This document shows positions 1 to 6,288 of a DNA stretch of 6,422 nt, one piece after another. This DNA comes from RGIG9115 sp045649825. GTDB taxonomy: Bacteria > Bacillota > Clostridia > UBA1381. The translations under genes and the position numbers were made by a program. Numbering within the stretch: position 1 is the stretch's first letter; each line of letters starts with the position of its first letter. The DNA lies in contig JAZRQO010000025.1 in assembly GCA_045649825.1 (NCBI GenBank), positions 1-6,422 of the forward strand, written 5' to 3'. Under the pieces are notes generated by a model, which did no database searches, had not been told where the DNA came from, and was given only the letters and a program-made list of their open reading frames with translations.

Positions 1-1163
1 GTAAGCCTCTGTGTTTCGTGATTTGCGCTTGTCAGGGGTATCAATGAATTTGTGGCTGCAAAGCCTGTATGTGCATTTTTATAATCGGCCAAAAAATCGG
101 CAACCTGTACATTGGGACCTAGCCACAGCTCTTCAAGATTGTAAAGCGACATAAACGCAGCCGCATCTCTGTTGGTGTACTTAGTTATCGGAGCATTTTC
201 ATCGTCACCGTTTTTTGTATTATAAGTATAGTTAAGCACAACCTTTTTAATTGTGTTCAATTGTTCCTGTTTAAATGTGCTGACATAATCCCAGTATAAC
301 GATTCCCCTTCGTTTACTATAATCTCGGTTGGGTATTTCGGATTAACCGTAGTCCAGTCCGCATCCGCTTTTTCCTTTGAGTAAACATAATTCATATCTA
401 CAACAGGTATGGGAGCTGCAACCTCGAATGTATGAATAACAAAACCGCTCTTATCTTCTCCGCCTTTATAATAAACCTTTGATATGCCGTTTACTGTTGC
501 CTTACACTGCAAAGCAGAACCGGTAATTTTTTTATTTACGTTATCCTTTAGTTTAAAATTTATGGTTACCTTGTAATTTTTTGCCAACTGGAATGTTCCG
601 TCTGCAGCGAATTCACCGCTCCATGACACATTTGTGACCTCTACATCGGGATGTGTGGTCGTTGCAGTTGTCGCTGCTTTTCCGCCGAAAGAAGGTTCTT
701 CAATTTTAAAGTCAATGCGATCTTCCATAGCAACTGGCTCTGCACTGTTATCCGATGCACTATTACCTGCAGCAGATGCTCCGTTATTAAAGGTATAACT
801 TATAACCGCCTGTTGTTTATCTTCAGACATACTTGTCATGGTGGCATTCCTTCTGTTTATTCTGAAGCCACCGTTGTCCACAAGATACTTATCCTGTCCT
901 GCTTTGATTCTGATTGTAATATTGATAGTATATGCCGTGTTTGCTTTAAAGCAACCGTTTGCATCAAGCTCTCCGACCCATTCAACATTTACAACCTCCA
1001 GACTCTGGTTAAAAAGCGTAGCAGAAGCAATGGGCTTTGCACCCACTTCAGGTTCATTTACGGTAACATCCGAACGGCCTATCTGCGTTGCCGCAAATAC
1101 ATTTGCCGGAAGTATGCTTAAAAGCATACATAATGATAAAATGATTCCTAAAATTCTTTTCAT
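1..1163 (-). CDS. Secreted surface protein with two tandem beta modules, partial (C-terminus outside window)
   Basis: The first 387 residues are visible; the frame stays open to the window edge, so the C-terminus and any wall anchor are unseen. Residues 1-24 form a Sec signal peptide (basic MKR, a hydrophobic core, then NVFA before the likely cleavage), so the protein is probably exported. Two related modules follow at about residues 33-125 and 151-248. Each has an 'EP' start, a VxVxxVxWxGE strand, an acidic-Gly-x-Phe turn, and a Y-hydrophobic-alternating strand ending in Lys. A Ser/Ala/Asn-rich linker (about 127-142) separates them. Modules of this general look are common, in my recollection, in SLH-containing surface proteins of Clostridia, but I cannot name a family. 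Around residues 339-352 a leucine-spaced stretch (LYNLEELWLGPNV) hints at a leucine-rich repeat; this is weak. The start follows a strong GGAGGA 9 nt upstream and lies 16 nt after the stop of the SLH gene, so the two are almost certainly co-transcribed. Likely a surface partner or paralogue of that protein; ligand unknown. Confidence 0.85.
   Translation of the reverse strand, partial: MKRILGIILSLCMLLSILPANVFAATQIGRSDVTVNEPEVGAKPIASATLFNQSLEVVNVEWVGELDANGCFKANTAYTINITIRIKAGQDKYLVDNGGFRINRRNATMTSMSEDKQQAVISYTFNNGASAAGNSASDNSAEPVAMEDRIDFKIEEPSFGGKAATTATTTHPDVEVTNVSWSGEFAADGTFQLAKNYKVTINFKLKDNVNKKITGSALQCKATVNGISKVYYKGGEDKSGFVIHTFEVAAPIPVVDMNYVYSKEKADADWTTVNPKYPTEIIVNEGESLYWDYVSTFKQEQLNTIKKVVLNYTYNTKNGDDENAPITKYTNRDAAAFMSLYNLEELWLGPNVQVADFLADYKNAHTGFAATNSLIPLTSANHETQRL
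420..713 (-). repeat. Shared beta module, second copy in the partial surface protein
   Basis: Residues 151-248 of the partial protein. It keeps the IEEP start and VEVTNVSWSGEFAADGTF but diverges in its second half (ATVNGISKVYYKGG). A low-complexity Ala/Ser/Asn linker separates it from the first copy, consistent with tandem duplication followed by drift. Confidence 0.7.
789..1067 (-). repeat. Shared beta module, first copy in the partial surface protein
   Basis: Residues 33-125 of the partial protein. The copy ends with KQQAVISYTF, close to KKQAVIRGYY in the SLH protein, making it the nearest relative of that copy. It lies directly after the signal peptide. Confidence 0.75.
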
Positions 1164-1172
1164 TTTGTTATG

Positions 1173-1180
1173 TTCCTCCT
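1173..1180 (-). promoter_or_regulatory. Ribosome binding site of the partial surface-protein gene, touching the upstream stop codon
   Basis: On the minus strand the bases read AGGAGGAA, 9 nt before the ATG at 1163. The first base is the last A of the upstream TAA (1182-1180), so the stop codon and Shine-Dalgarno sequence share a base. No hairpin or promoter fits in the 16-nt gap. This supports one mRNA and probable translational coupling. Confidence 0.8.
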
Positions 1181-4100
1181 TATCTCAACGCTCTCTTTAA
1201 GAATGTTACTATCTGACCTCTTGTGCAGGTTGTGTCAGGTGAGAAGGTTGTTTCAGATGTACCCGAGGTTACTCCGTTTTCCACCGCCCATGCTACTGCC
1301 TGTGCGTAGTCCGAACTGTCAGATACATCAGAAAAGTTTCCGCTGTAAGAAGTAGCAGGTGAATCTGCGTTTTTCCACAAATAAACTACCGTTGCACTTC
1401 TTGTACAAGGGGTATCGCCTGTAAACAAGGTTCCTGATACCATACCCTTGCTATAAGCCCATAAAGCAGCTTTATAGTAATAGTCTGTCACCTTAACATC
1501 GGTAAACGGATTTTCTATAATAGCTGAAGGCGAGCCTGCAGCTCTCCACATAAATGTTAAAATCTGTGCTCGTGTACAGGTTGTGTCAGGCGAGAATGTA
1601 ACCTCCGATGTGCCTGAAGTTACTTCAGACTGAACTGCCCATCTTACGGGACTTGCATACCAGCTACCTGCCGAAACATCGTTAAATTTGCCCACAAAAG
1701 AAGGCTTGAAGTTATACGCTGTGCTCGGCGGATTGTCTTCGGGATGTGATACAAGCACCTTTCTGCCGAGAGCAGATGAGTTTTTCCACGCAGCACCTGA
1801 AACGGAGCTTCCGTTTGTGTAGCAGTTTCTTATGTATTCGCTTCCATACTGCGTAACTACGGCAGTAACGGGAATAAGAGCATCTGATGCAGAATATCCC
1901 GAGTTTGTATCTGATACATTACCTGTCACTGTTCCTGTATTGTAACAGTTTTCAAAATGGATATCCGAAGCCGAGTAAACGAAAATACCTGCCGCTGCTC
2001 TTGCTGTAATGTTACCTGAATTGTAACAATTCTGAATAAATGATGCACTTTCAGGCGGTTTATGGTAAATTCCCGGGATTTCAGGGATTGATGCAAAAGC
2101 ACAAATGCCTGCACCTATGGATTCATGCCATGAACCCATAAGGTCTCCCTCGTCAACAGGAAGTGTTATATTGCCGCTGTTATAGCATTCGTGGATATGT
2201 GTTGTATCTATAGCGCCGACGATACCGCCGACATAAAGATTTTTGTCTGCATGGGTTATATTTACACTTATATCCGAGTCGTTAAAGCATTTTTCAAGGT
2301 GCAAGCGATGACCCGGAGCACTGCCTGCATCTGCACATATGCCGCCTATGCGAAGGTTAACATGCGGTGCACCGTCAAGATTTTCCGCATTAATCGGGCG
2401 GTTTGCCTCTTCCTCATTTGCAGTGACATTAAATTTAATTTTTCCGCCTTTGGAATAACAGTTATAAATATCTGTACCGCTGTTCATACCGCCGCAGATT
2501 GCACCTGCATAAAGGTCAAGATTTTTCTTGATGTCTGTATAAGTTACATCAATGTTAAAGTTTACAACGCCTAAATTTTTAATTTTATATTCCTCAGGGC
2601 TTGATGCAAGGTTTGCAAAAAGACCGTAGGCTCTCCAGTTGCCTGTTTCTGTCATAAAAGGAGTGTTCTCGTTTATAACAATGGTCATACCTGATACAAC
2701 ATGACCGTTACCATCAAATGAACCCTGGAATGAGCAGGCATAATTTTCTGCTTTATTCCAGCCTCCGCCCATAAAACCGTAAGCAGGCGTACCGCCGATG
2801 GGAACCCAGTTGCCCCAATTTGAAAGGTCAATATCCGCTATCAGCTTGTAATGGTTTTTAGGACCCTGTCGAACTGCATTTAACTGCTCTGCGGTTTCAA
2901 TGAGGTATGGGTCATCAATCGTACCGCTGCCTCCTGCAAATTCAAAGGGAGATACTACAAATTCTGCAGGTGCACCCTTAAATGTATCTTCAAATCTGAT
3001 ATTCTTTAAGCAAGATTTAGGTATATAACGCCCGTTTGTAAGAAGTGCCCATTCACCAACAAGTCCGGGAATTTCATCCGAAACATCGAGATCGGCAATT
3101 TCAACACGACTGATGGTATAATTGCTCGGGTACTCATGCTCATTTTTGACCATATCAAAATGTCCGTTTGCATCGGTTGTTTCAACATATGCGTCAGTTG
3201 TAGGATACACATACTCTGTACGCATATTTTTTTCTATAAATTTATTTACATAGTGTTCATTAAATTCAAAATCTCTTCTTTTAAGCTTTAAATCCCAATA
3301 ATCGAAAAGAGGGAAATTGAATTCAGCTACCGCAACAGGCAAAAGCATTCTGTTATCCATTGTTTTCTTGAACGCTATCATTGCATCTGTTGCACCTGCA
3401 TCCATACCCATATCCCATGTGAAGGCTGTCAGATAAACCTCCATTGTTTTGTCATCTATAATTTTGTGACCTGTTGTGTGTTCTGCAGCATCACGGTATT
3501 CATCGAATTTAATGTTTTTATCAAAGTAATAACCGTCTCTTGCTTTATAGGTTACAACCGCCGATGTATACATAAACGGTTTTACACCTTCGGGATGCTC
3601 AAATACAATTTTCTCTACATAAAAATTGGATTTTTTCTCTTCATCGCTGCCTTTAAATCCATATGTAGGAATACCATTTGGGAAAGACAGCGCATATGTA
3701 TTGATTTTTTCTATGGGGTCTCCGATTTTGATTTTGTTTTTCCACTTTTCATAGTAAGGTCTTTTTGCGTTGTTGCCTTCCCTGTAACAGTCAAAAATTT
3801 TATCATCCGCCGGAACATAACCGATACCGCCATCATAGTCAGGATACTTTATTACATGGAAAAATTCGTTTTCACGGTTAATGGATGGAACATAGGCTTC
3901 AACAATTGTAATGAGGTTTGCCTGAGCATCCAGATACGAATAATCCGACATGCTTTCAACCTTGCTTCCTGTTTTAGGTTCCAAATGCACATTCAGCCTG
4001 TCTTTAAATCTTGCAGTGCCGTAGTCCCCGGGTTCAAACTTGCTGACTGCTGTACCTTTTCTGTTTGCCTTCGCTTCTTCTTGCTTTTTTTCCTCTAATG

Positions 4101-5049
4101 CAGCTTGGTCTTTGGATTTCAGGTAATCATAATATCCGCGGATAACAGCCTGTTTTTTGTCACCTGATATTTCAACTGCTTCTGCACCCGATTCTCCGTT
4201 GATTTTAATACGGAGCTTATTTTTGTCAAAATACATATTTGACCCTGACTTTATGTGTACTGTGATGTCAACTGTATAGCTTGCATTTTGCATAAAGGAG
4301 CCATCGGGATTCCACATTGTACCGTTCCATTTCACATCTGTAACTTCCACCTGACTGCTCTGTTCAACGGTTGCTTTTTTTGCCGCCGTCTCCCACGCAT
4401 AAGGCTCATCCATAGTGAAATTCAAAGCTTCAACAGGTTTTGCGTCGGATGAAACATCTGAGTTTTCACTTTTCTCTGTGCTTGCCTGTGTTATCTTGTC
4501 AGCAGTAATTGTTACCGATTTACTTTTAACCTCTGATTTTGATAAGAAAAAGCCCGCACCGGACTGATTGAACAGGTCAGCTAAAAACAAAGCCTGACCG
4601 TTGTCTTCATCAATACAGAGTACAACACCATAGCCGACAAGATTGTTGTTTATACCTGTCAGCTTGTGAATTACAATACTGTTCATATCGGATATACCGC
4701 AGCTTTCAGCAACCGTTTTTACTATAGGCTTTAAGTTGCTTGTAGGTGCAGGCGAAACCTTGCTTATATTACCGAAAGTTCCAACCTCGGTAAGAGTCCA
4801 GGTGCCTGCACTGTTTTCATAACGTATCATACTGCCTGAAGCACTTGCACCGTATCTTAGCGGAGTCTGGAAACCGGAAACTGTAACTTTATCCCCTTTT
4901 TTTGTTGGGAAAGCCGGATTTCGCTGGACATCATAGGCATAACCAAACGTCATTGTTTTTGAATCGGTTTGTGCATTTGCAACCAAAGTTGTTGGCAATA
5001 TGCCAATCATCATACAAAGACACAAAAGCATACATAGCACTTTTTTCAT
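1180..5049 (-). CDS. Large secreted cell-wall-anchored mosaic protein: signal peptide, beta module, SH3-like stretch, GLUG/beta-helix region, three SLH repeats
   Basis: A 1289-residue exported protein, probably displayed on the cell surface. Residues 1-26 are a Sec signal peptide (MKK, Leu/Met/Cys-rich core, probable cleavage after VANA). Residues 27-180 match nothing I recognise. Residues 205-310 are a beta module shared with the downstream protein, followed by a charged Lys/Glu helix (311-331). Residues 341-421 resemble a bacterial SH3-like domain (RLNVHLEP, then GYVPADD). Residues 440-545 may be a divergent second module. Residues 704-1095 begin with GGSGTIDDPYLIETAEQLNAV and contain FQGSFDGNGHVVSGMTI, the typical opening of GLUG-type right-handed beta-helix regions in surface proteins, then six xCYNSGxI-like rungs. 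Residues 1121-1289 are three SLH repeats, which in this family bind secondary cell-wall polymer and hold the protein non-covalently on the wall. No catalytic motif is evident, so adhesion or matrix binding is more likely than enzyme activity; that is inference. The ATG has AAGGA 7 nt upstream. It is the middle gene of the operon, 43 nt after the zinc-ribbon gene. Confidence 0.93.
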   Translation of the reverse strand: MKKVLCMLLCLCMMIGILPTTLVANAQTDSKTMTFGYAYDVQRNPAFPTKKGDKVTVSGFQTPLRYGASASGSMIRYENSAGTWTLTEVGTFGNISKVSPAPTSNLKPIVKTVAESCGISDMNSIVIHKLTGINNNLVGYGVVLCIDEDNGQALFLADLFNQSGAGFFLSKSEVKSKSVTITADKITQASTEKSENSDVSSDAKPVEALNFTMDEPYAWETAAKKATVEQSSQVEVTDVKWNGTMWNPDGSFMQNASYTVDITVHIKSGSNMYFDKNKLRIKINGESGAEAVEISGDKKQAVIRGYYDYLKSKDQAALEEKKQEEAKANRKGTAVSKFEPGDYGTARFKDRLNVHLEPKTGSKVESMSDYSYLDAQANLITIVEAYVPSINRENEFFHVIKYPDYDGGIGYVPADDKIFDCYREGNNAKRPYYEKWKNKIKIGDPIEKINTYALSFPNGIPTYGFKGSDEEKKSNFYVEKIVFEHPEGVKPFMYTSAVVTYKARDGYYFDKNIKFDEYRDAAEHTTGHKIIDDKTMEVYLTAFTWDMGMDAGATDAMIAFKKTMDNRMLLPVAVAEFNFPLFDYWDLKLKRRDFEFNEHYVNKFIEKNMRTEYVYPTTDAYVETTDANGHFDMVKNEHEYPSNYTISRVEIADLDVSDEIPGLVGEWALLTNGRYIPKSCLKNIRFEDTFKGAPAEFVVSPFEFAGGSGTIDDPYLIETAEQLNAVRQGPKNHYKLIADIDLSNWGNWVPIGGTPAYGFMGGGWNKAENYACSFQGSFDGNGHVVSGMTIVINENTPFMTETGNWRAYGLFANLASSPEEYKIKNLGVVNFNIDVTYTDIKKNLDLYAGAICGGMNSGTDIYNCYSKGGKIKFNVTANEEEANRPINAENLDGAPHVNLRIGGICADAGSAPGHRLHLEKCFNDSDISVNITHADKNLYVGGIVGAIDTTHIHECYNSGNITLPVDEGDLMGSWHESIGAGICAFASIPEIPGIYHKPPESASFIQNCYNSGNITARAAAGIFVYSASDIHFENCYNTGTVTGNVSDTNSGYSASDALIPVTAVVTQYGSEYIRNCYTNGSSVSGAAWKNSSALGRKVLVSHPEDNPPSTAYNFKPSFVGKFNDVSAGSWYASPVRWAVQSEVTSGTSEVTFSPDTTCTRAQILTFMWRAAGSPSAIIENPFTDVKVTDYYYKAALWAYSKGMVSGTLFTGDTPCTRSATVVYLWKNADSPATSYSGNFSDVSDSSDYAQAVAWAVENGVTSGTSETTFSPDTTCTRGQIVTFLKRALR
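1183..1689 (-). repeat. Three C-terminal SLH repeats (S-layer homology anchor)
   Basis: The repeats are at residues 1121-1172, 1180-1232 and 1237-1289 of the large surface protein. Each starts with F(N/T/S)DV, continues with an aromatic/Ala-rich helix (WYASPVRWAV, YYKAALWAYS, YAQAVAWAVE), then a (V/M)SGT or VTSGTSE turn, and ends with a Thr-Cys-Thr-Arg or Pro-Cys-Thr-Arg motif and a second helix. The usual SLH motif is TRAE; here the acid is replaced (TRAQ, TRSA, TRGQ) and a Cys precedes it in all three. Repeats 1 and 3 are closest, also at DNA level: the 14-mer CAGGTTGTGTCAGG (plus strand) occurs at 1226-1239 and 1577-1590, suggesting fairly recent duplication or gene conversion. Repeat 2 is shorter in the middle. 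The array is the very C-terminus, the standard place for a wall anchor. Confidence 0.9.
1801..2469 (-). repeat. Six Cys-Tyr-Asn-Ser-Gly type rungs of a GLUG/beta-helix region
   Basis: Within the large surface protein the motifs NCYSKGGKI, KCFNDSDI, ECYNSGNI, NCYNSGNI, NCYNTGTV and NCYTNGSSV occur at residues 863, 920, 954, 1007, 1034 and 1075. Glycine-rich segments alternate with them: YAGAICGG (847), RIGGICAD (900), YVGGIVGA (939), SIGAGICA (977) and AAAGIFVY (1018). This two-part pattern is characteristic of GLUG-motif proteins, predicted right-handed beta helices with one turn per repeat. Spacing is irregular (27 to 57 residues), so inserts or missing half-turns are likely. Such regions usually serve as elongated stalks or adhesive faces. 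Confidence 0.8.
4120..4437 (-). repeat. Shared beta module, copy in the large SLH protein
   Basis: Residues 205-310 of the SLH protein contain VEVTDVKWNGTMWNPDGSF, then SYTVDITVHIKSG and KKQAVI. The same order of motifs appears twice in the downstream partial protein (VVNVEWVGELDANGCF, AYTINITIRIKAG, KQQAVI; and VEVTNVSWSGEFAADGTF, NYKVTINFKLKD). A preceding 'EP' dipeptide (MDEP, VNEP, IEEP) marks the module start in all three. The homology is seen directly; the fold (beta sandwich) and function are inferred. Confidence 0.75.
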
Positions 5050-5092
5050 TGTTCATTCCTTCTTTCGTATCATAAAATTTAATTTAAATAAC

Positions 5093-5365
5093 TTATTCGG
5101 GCTTCAATCGTTTCGAAAGTTCTTTTACCTTAAGTTTTCTGCTTTTATTCAGTTCAGCGTCACGGCATTTAGGACACTTTGTAAGTGTAGTTGATCTGCT
5201 TCTAAGCTGCGTCTGCCACGAATGACCTTTTTCACATTTCCACCATACAGGCACGGAACTTGAATGACTGATTGTTTCAGGGGTGAACGGAAGATTTTTT
5301 TCGTCATCCCACTCTGTTAATAGGTACTCCTTTCTTTCCTTAATGCAATAATCCTTCAGTTTCAA
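5093..5365 (-). CDS. Small DUF4379-like zinc-ribbon protein
   Basis: A 90-residue protein with no signal peptide, so probably cytoplasmic. Residues 15-69 match the remembered pattern of the probable zinc-ribbon family DUF4379: LLTEWDDEKN, then a TPETI segment, VWWKCEKGHSW, and CPKC. The likely zinc ligands are Cys44, His48, Cys64 and Cys67. Family members often carry several of these units; this one has a single unit plus a basic tail (NKSRKLKVKELSKRLK) that could contact nucleic acid. The family's function is not established, and no nuclease or other catalytic domain is attached. The start chosen is TTG at 5365, because GGAGGG lies 8 nt upstream. An in-frame ATG at 5383 would add six residues but has no Shine-Dalgarno and would put the GGAGGG inside the gene. 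It is the first gene of the leftward operon, about 43 nt from the predicted transcription start. Why a cytoplasmic zinc-ribbon protein leads an operon of exported proteins is unclear. Confidence 0.85.
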   Translation of the reverse strand: MKLKDYCIKERKEYLLTEWDDEKNLPFTPETISHSSSVPVWWKCEKGHSWQTQLRSRSTTLTKCPKCRDAELNKSRKLKVKELSKRLKPE

Positions 5366-5373
5366 ATTTATCA

Positions 5374-5379
5374 CCCTCC
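5374..5379 (-). promoter_or_regulatory. Ribosome binding site that decides the TTG start of the zinc-ribbon gene
   Basis: The minus strand reads GGAGGGTGATAAATTTG: a strong Shine-Dalgarno with 8 nt to the TTG codon at 5365-5363. The ATG at 5383 lies just upstream of this site and has only an AT-rich stretch before it. A TTG start lowers translation relative to ATG, so this small protein may be made at a modest level. Confidence 0.7.
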
Positions 5380-5384
5380 ACATC

Positions 5385-5413
5385 TTGAAAAATTAAATAT
5401 TCTATGCTATAAT
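5385..5413 (+). promoter_or_regulatory. Promoter of the MerR-family regulator gene (extended -10)
   Basis: TTGAAA at 5385-5390, a 17-bp spacer, and TATAAT at 5408-5413, preceded by TGC (extended -10). This is close to the sigma-A consensus with ideal spacing, so it should fire without an activator. The start is expected near 5420, leaving a 5' leader of about 95 nt. The -35 nearly abuts the alternative ATG of the zinc-ribbon gene, and the -10 lies one base from the -10 of the opposing promoter. Confidence 0.75.
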
Positions 5414-5414
5414 G

Positions 5415-5445
5415 ATTATACACCGTCCATCAATGGGCGATGCAA
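5415..5445 (-). promoter_or_regulatory. Promoter of the leftward surface-protein operon, with a 19-bp MerR-type spacer
   Basis: Read on the minus strand, TTGCAT (5445-5440) and a perfect TATAAT (5420-5415) are separated by exactly 19 bp. Sigma-A promoters work best at 17 bp. A 19-20 bp spacer with a dyad inside it is the known signature of promoters activated by MerR-family proteins (mer, bmr, zntA types), which twist the DNA to realign the two elements. The predicted start is near 5408, giving a 5' leader of about 43 nt before the TTG of the zinc-ribbon gene. The gene for a MerR-family protein lies divergently next to it. Confidence 0.75.
5421..5442. promoter_or_regulatory. Imperfect dyad, candidate operator for the MerR-family regulator
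   Basis: On the plus strand the arms are CACCGTCCAT (5421-5430) and ATGGGCGATG (5433-5442), around a central CA. Eight of the ten positions are complementary; the mismatches are T5426/G5437 and C5423/A5440. The inner CCAT/ATGG is perfect. The dyad sits almost centrally in the 19-bp spacer of the leftward promoter and is the most G+C-rich patch of an otherwise very AT-rich intergenic region. It also covers roughly +1 to +22 of the regulator's own predicted transcript. Confidence 0.7.
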
Positions 5446-5514
5446 TACTTTTTTGAAATTTTTTTAATCTTTTTAAAAAAAGTTTATTTTATGTTATAGA
5501 ATGAGGGGATTTTT

Positions 5515-6279
5515 ATGGAAAATAAACATTTGTTTTCTATTGGCGATATTGCAAAAGCTATCGGAATTACAAGAAAAATTATACTGAACTACGAAACAAA
5601 AGGTCTTATAACACCCGACAAGAAAGACGGAAGCACCGGCAATAGATATTACACTATTGATACCTTTACACAAATCCGCACAATCCGTGTGTTTCAGAAC
5701 TTGGGACTTTCTCTTGATGAAATTCGTGAGTATTTCAACGATACCACTGACCTGCAGCCGATGATAGACAGGCTTGAAAAAATGAAGGATGAACTTATTC
5801 TCACCATAGAGAAATTGCAGGAAAGAACACAGAAAAAAGGTGATATTATACGAGAAATCACTATTGCACCCCAAACCATTTATTGCCGTACATATAATTC
5901 CACTTCGATTGCAGACAAGACAAATCTTTTAAGAGATACGGCACTTGAAGCAATGAGACTATACGGAACAGATACAACAAGACGAATGTATTATACAGAG
6001 TACACAGCCGAAGTTCCCGAGGGGATTTCATATTGCGTTGCCGTACCGAAAGGAAGCAATGGTGAATATGTAAGTAACAATCCCGAACACAAAGGAATTT
6101 CATTCTTTCATCACGGAGCTTATGAGAAAATCCCCGAAGCACGAAAAAGACTTGTTTCCTATGCAGAAGAAAACAGCCTGAAGCTGACGGGTGTGTTCCG
6201 CAACATTTACCTTGAAGGACCGCCACAACATAAAGACAAGAGCAAGTTTATTACACAGATTATTGCGATAATTGAATAA
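5515..6279 (+). CDS. MerR-family transcriptional regulator with GyrI-like effector-binding domain (BmrR-like architecture)
   Basis: A 254-residue ligand-responsive DNA-binding protein. Residues 7-75 are the MerR winged-helix domain: FSIGDIAKAIGITRKIILNY, then the wing GLITPDKK...GNRYYTIDT, then LGLSLDEIREYF. Residues 80-112 form the dimerising antiparallel coiled coil (MIDRLEKMKDELILTIEKLQ). Residues 115-254 resemble the GyrI-like/BmrR C-terminal domain, with GAYEKI at 201-206 and IYLEGPP at 231-237, near the family end-motif; length and domain order fit BmrR-type proteins. In that family the C-terminal pocket binds hydrophobic, often cationic small molecules, and the N-terminal domain activates promoters with 19-bp spacers. 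The recognition-helix end reads LNY rather than the common RYY, so DNA specificity may differ. The ATG has GAGGGG 6 nt upstream. The gene is divergent from the surface-protein operon, whose promoter has the matching geometry, so that operon is its likely target along with its own promoter. The ligand is unknown; no efflux pump gene is in view. Confidence 0.93.
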   Translation: MENKHLFSIGDIAKAIGITRKIILNYETKGLITPDKKDGSTGNRYYTIDTFTQIRTIRVFQNLGLSLDEIREYFNDTTDLQPMIDRLEKMKDELILTIEKLQERTQKKGDIIREITIAPQTIYCRTYNSTSIADKTNLLRDTALEAMRLYGTDTTRRMYYTEYTAEVPEGISYCVAVPKGSNGEYVSNNPEHKGISFFHHGAYEKIPEARKRLVSYAEENSLKLTGVFRNIYLEGPPQHKDKSKFITQIIAIIE

Positions 6280-6288
6280 AAAAGAATG

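Noticed and set aside
1801..2469. Repetitive DNA pattern considered as a CRISPR array or mobile element
   Set aside because: The periodicity comes from coding repeats (xCYNSGxI) in an intact reading frame. No identical direct repeats with unique spacers, terminal inverted repeats, transposase or target duplications were found anywhere in the window, and no tRNA or rRNA was seen.
3466..4098. 210-residue open frame on the plus strand inside the large SLH gene
   Set aside because: It is antisense to a convincing multi-domain coding sequence, has no ribosome binding site, and its Phe/Ile/Cys-rich translation looks like a reverse-strand shadow. The same applies to the plus-strand frames at 651-1121, 838-1200, 2191-2574 and 4255-4452.
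5050..5092. Possible internal promoter before the SLH gene (minus-strand TATGAT at 5074-5069)
   Set aside because: A -10-like hexamer is present, but nothing resembling a -35 is found 16-18 bp upstream; the gap fits an operon junction better.
5446..5500. T-rich and A-rich stretch between the dyad and the regulator gene, considered as a terminator or leader hairpin
   Set aside because: Only A-T pairing (CTTTTT/AAAAAG) is available and no G+C stem exists. It is more likely just AT-rich leader DNA.
5494..6226. Minus-strand open frames opposite the regulator gene (5494-5874, 5861-6226)
   Set aside because: They are antisense to a clear MerR-family coding sequence, and their translations show no domain or plausible start context.
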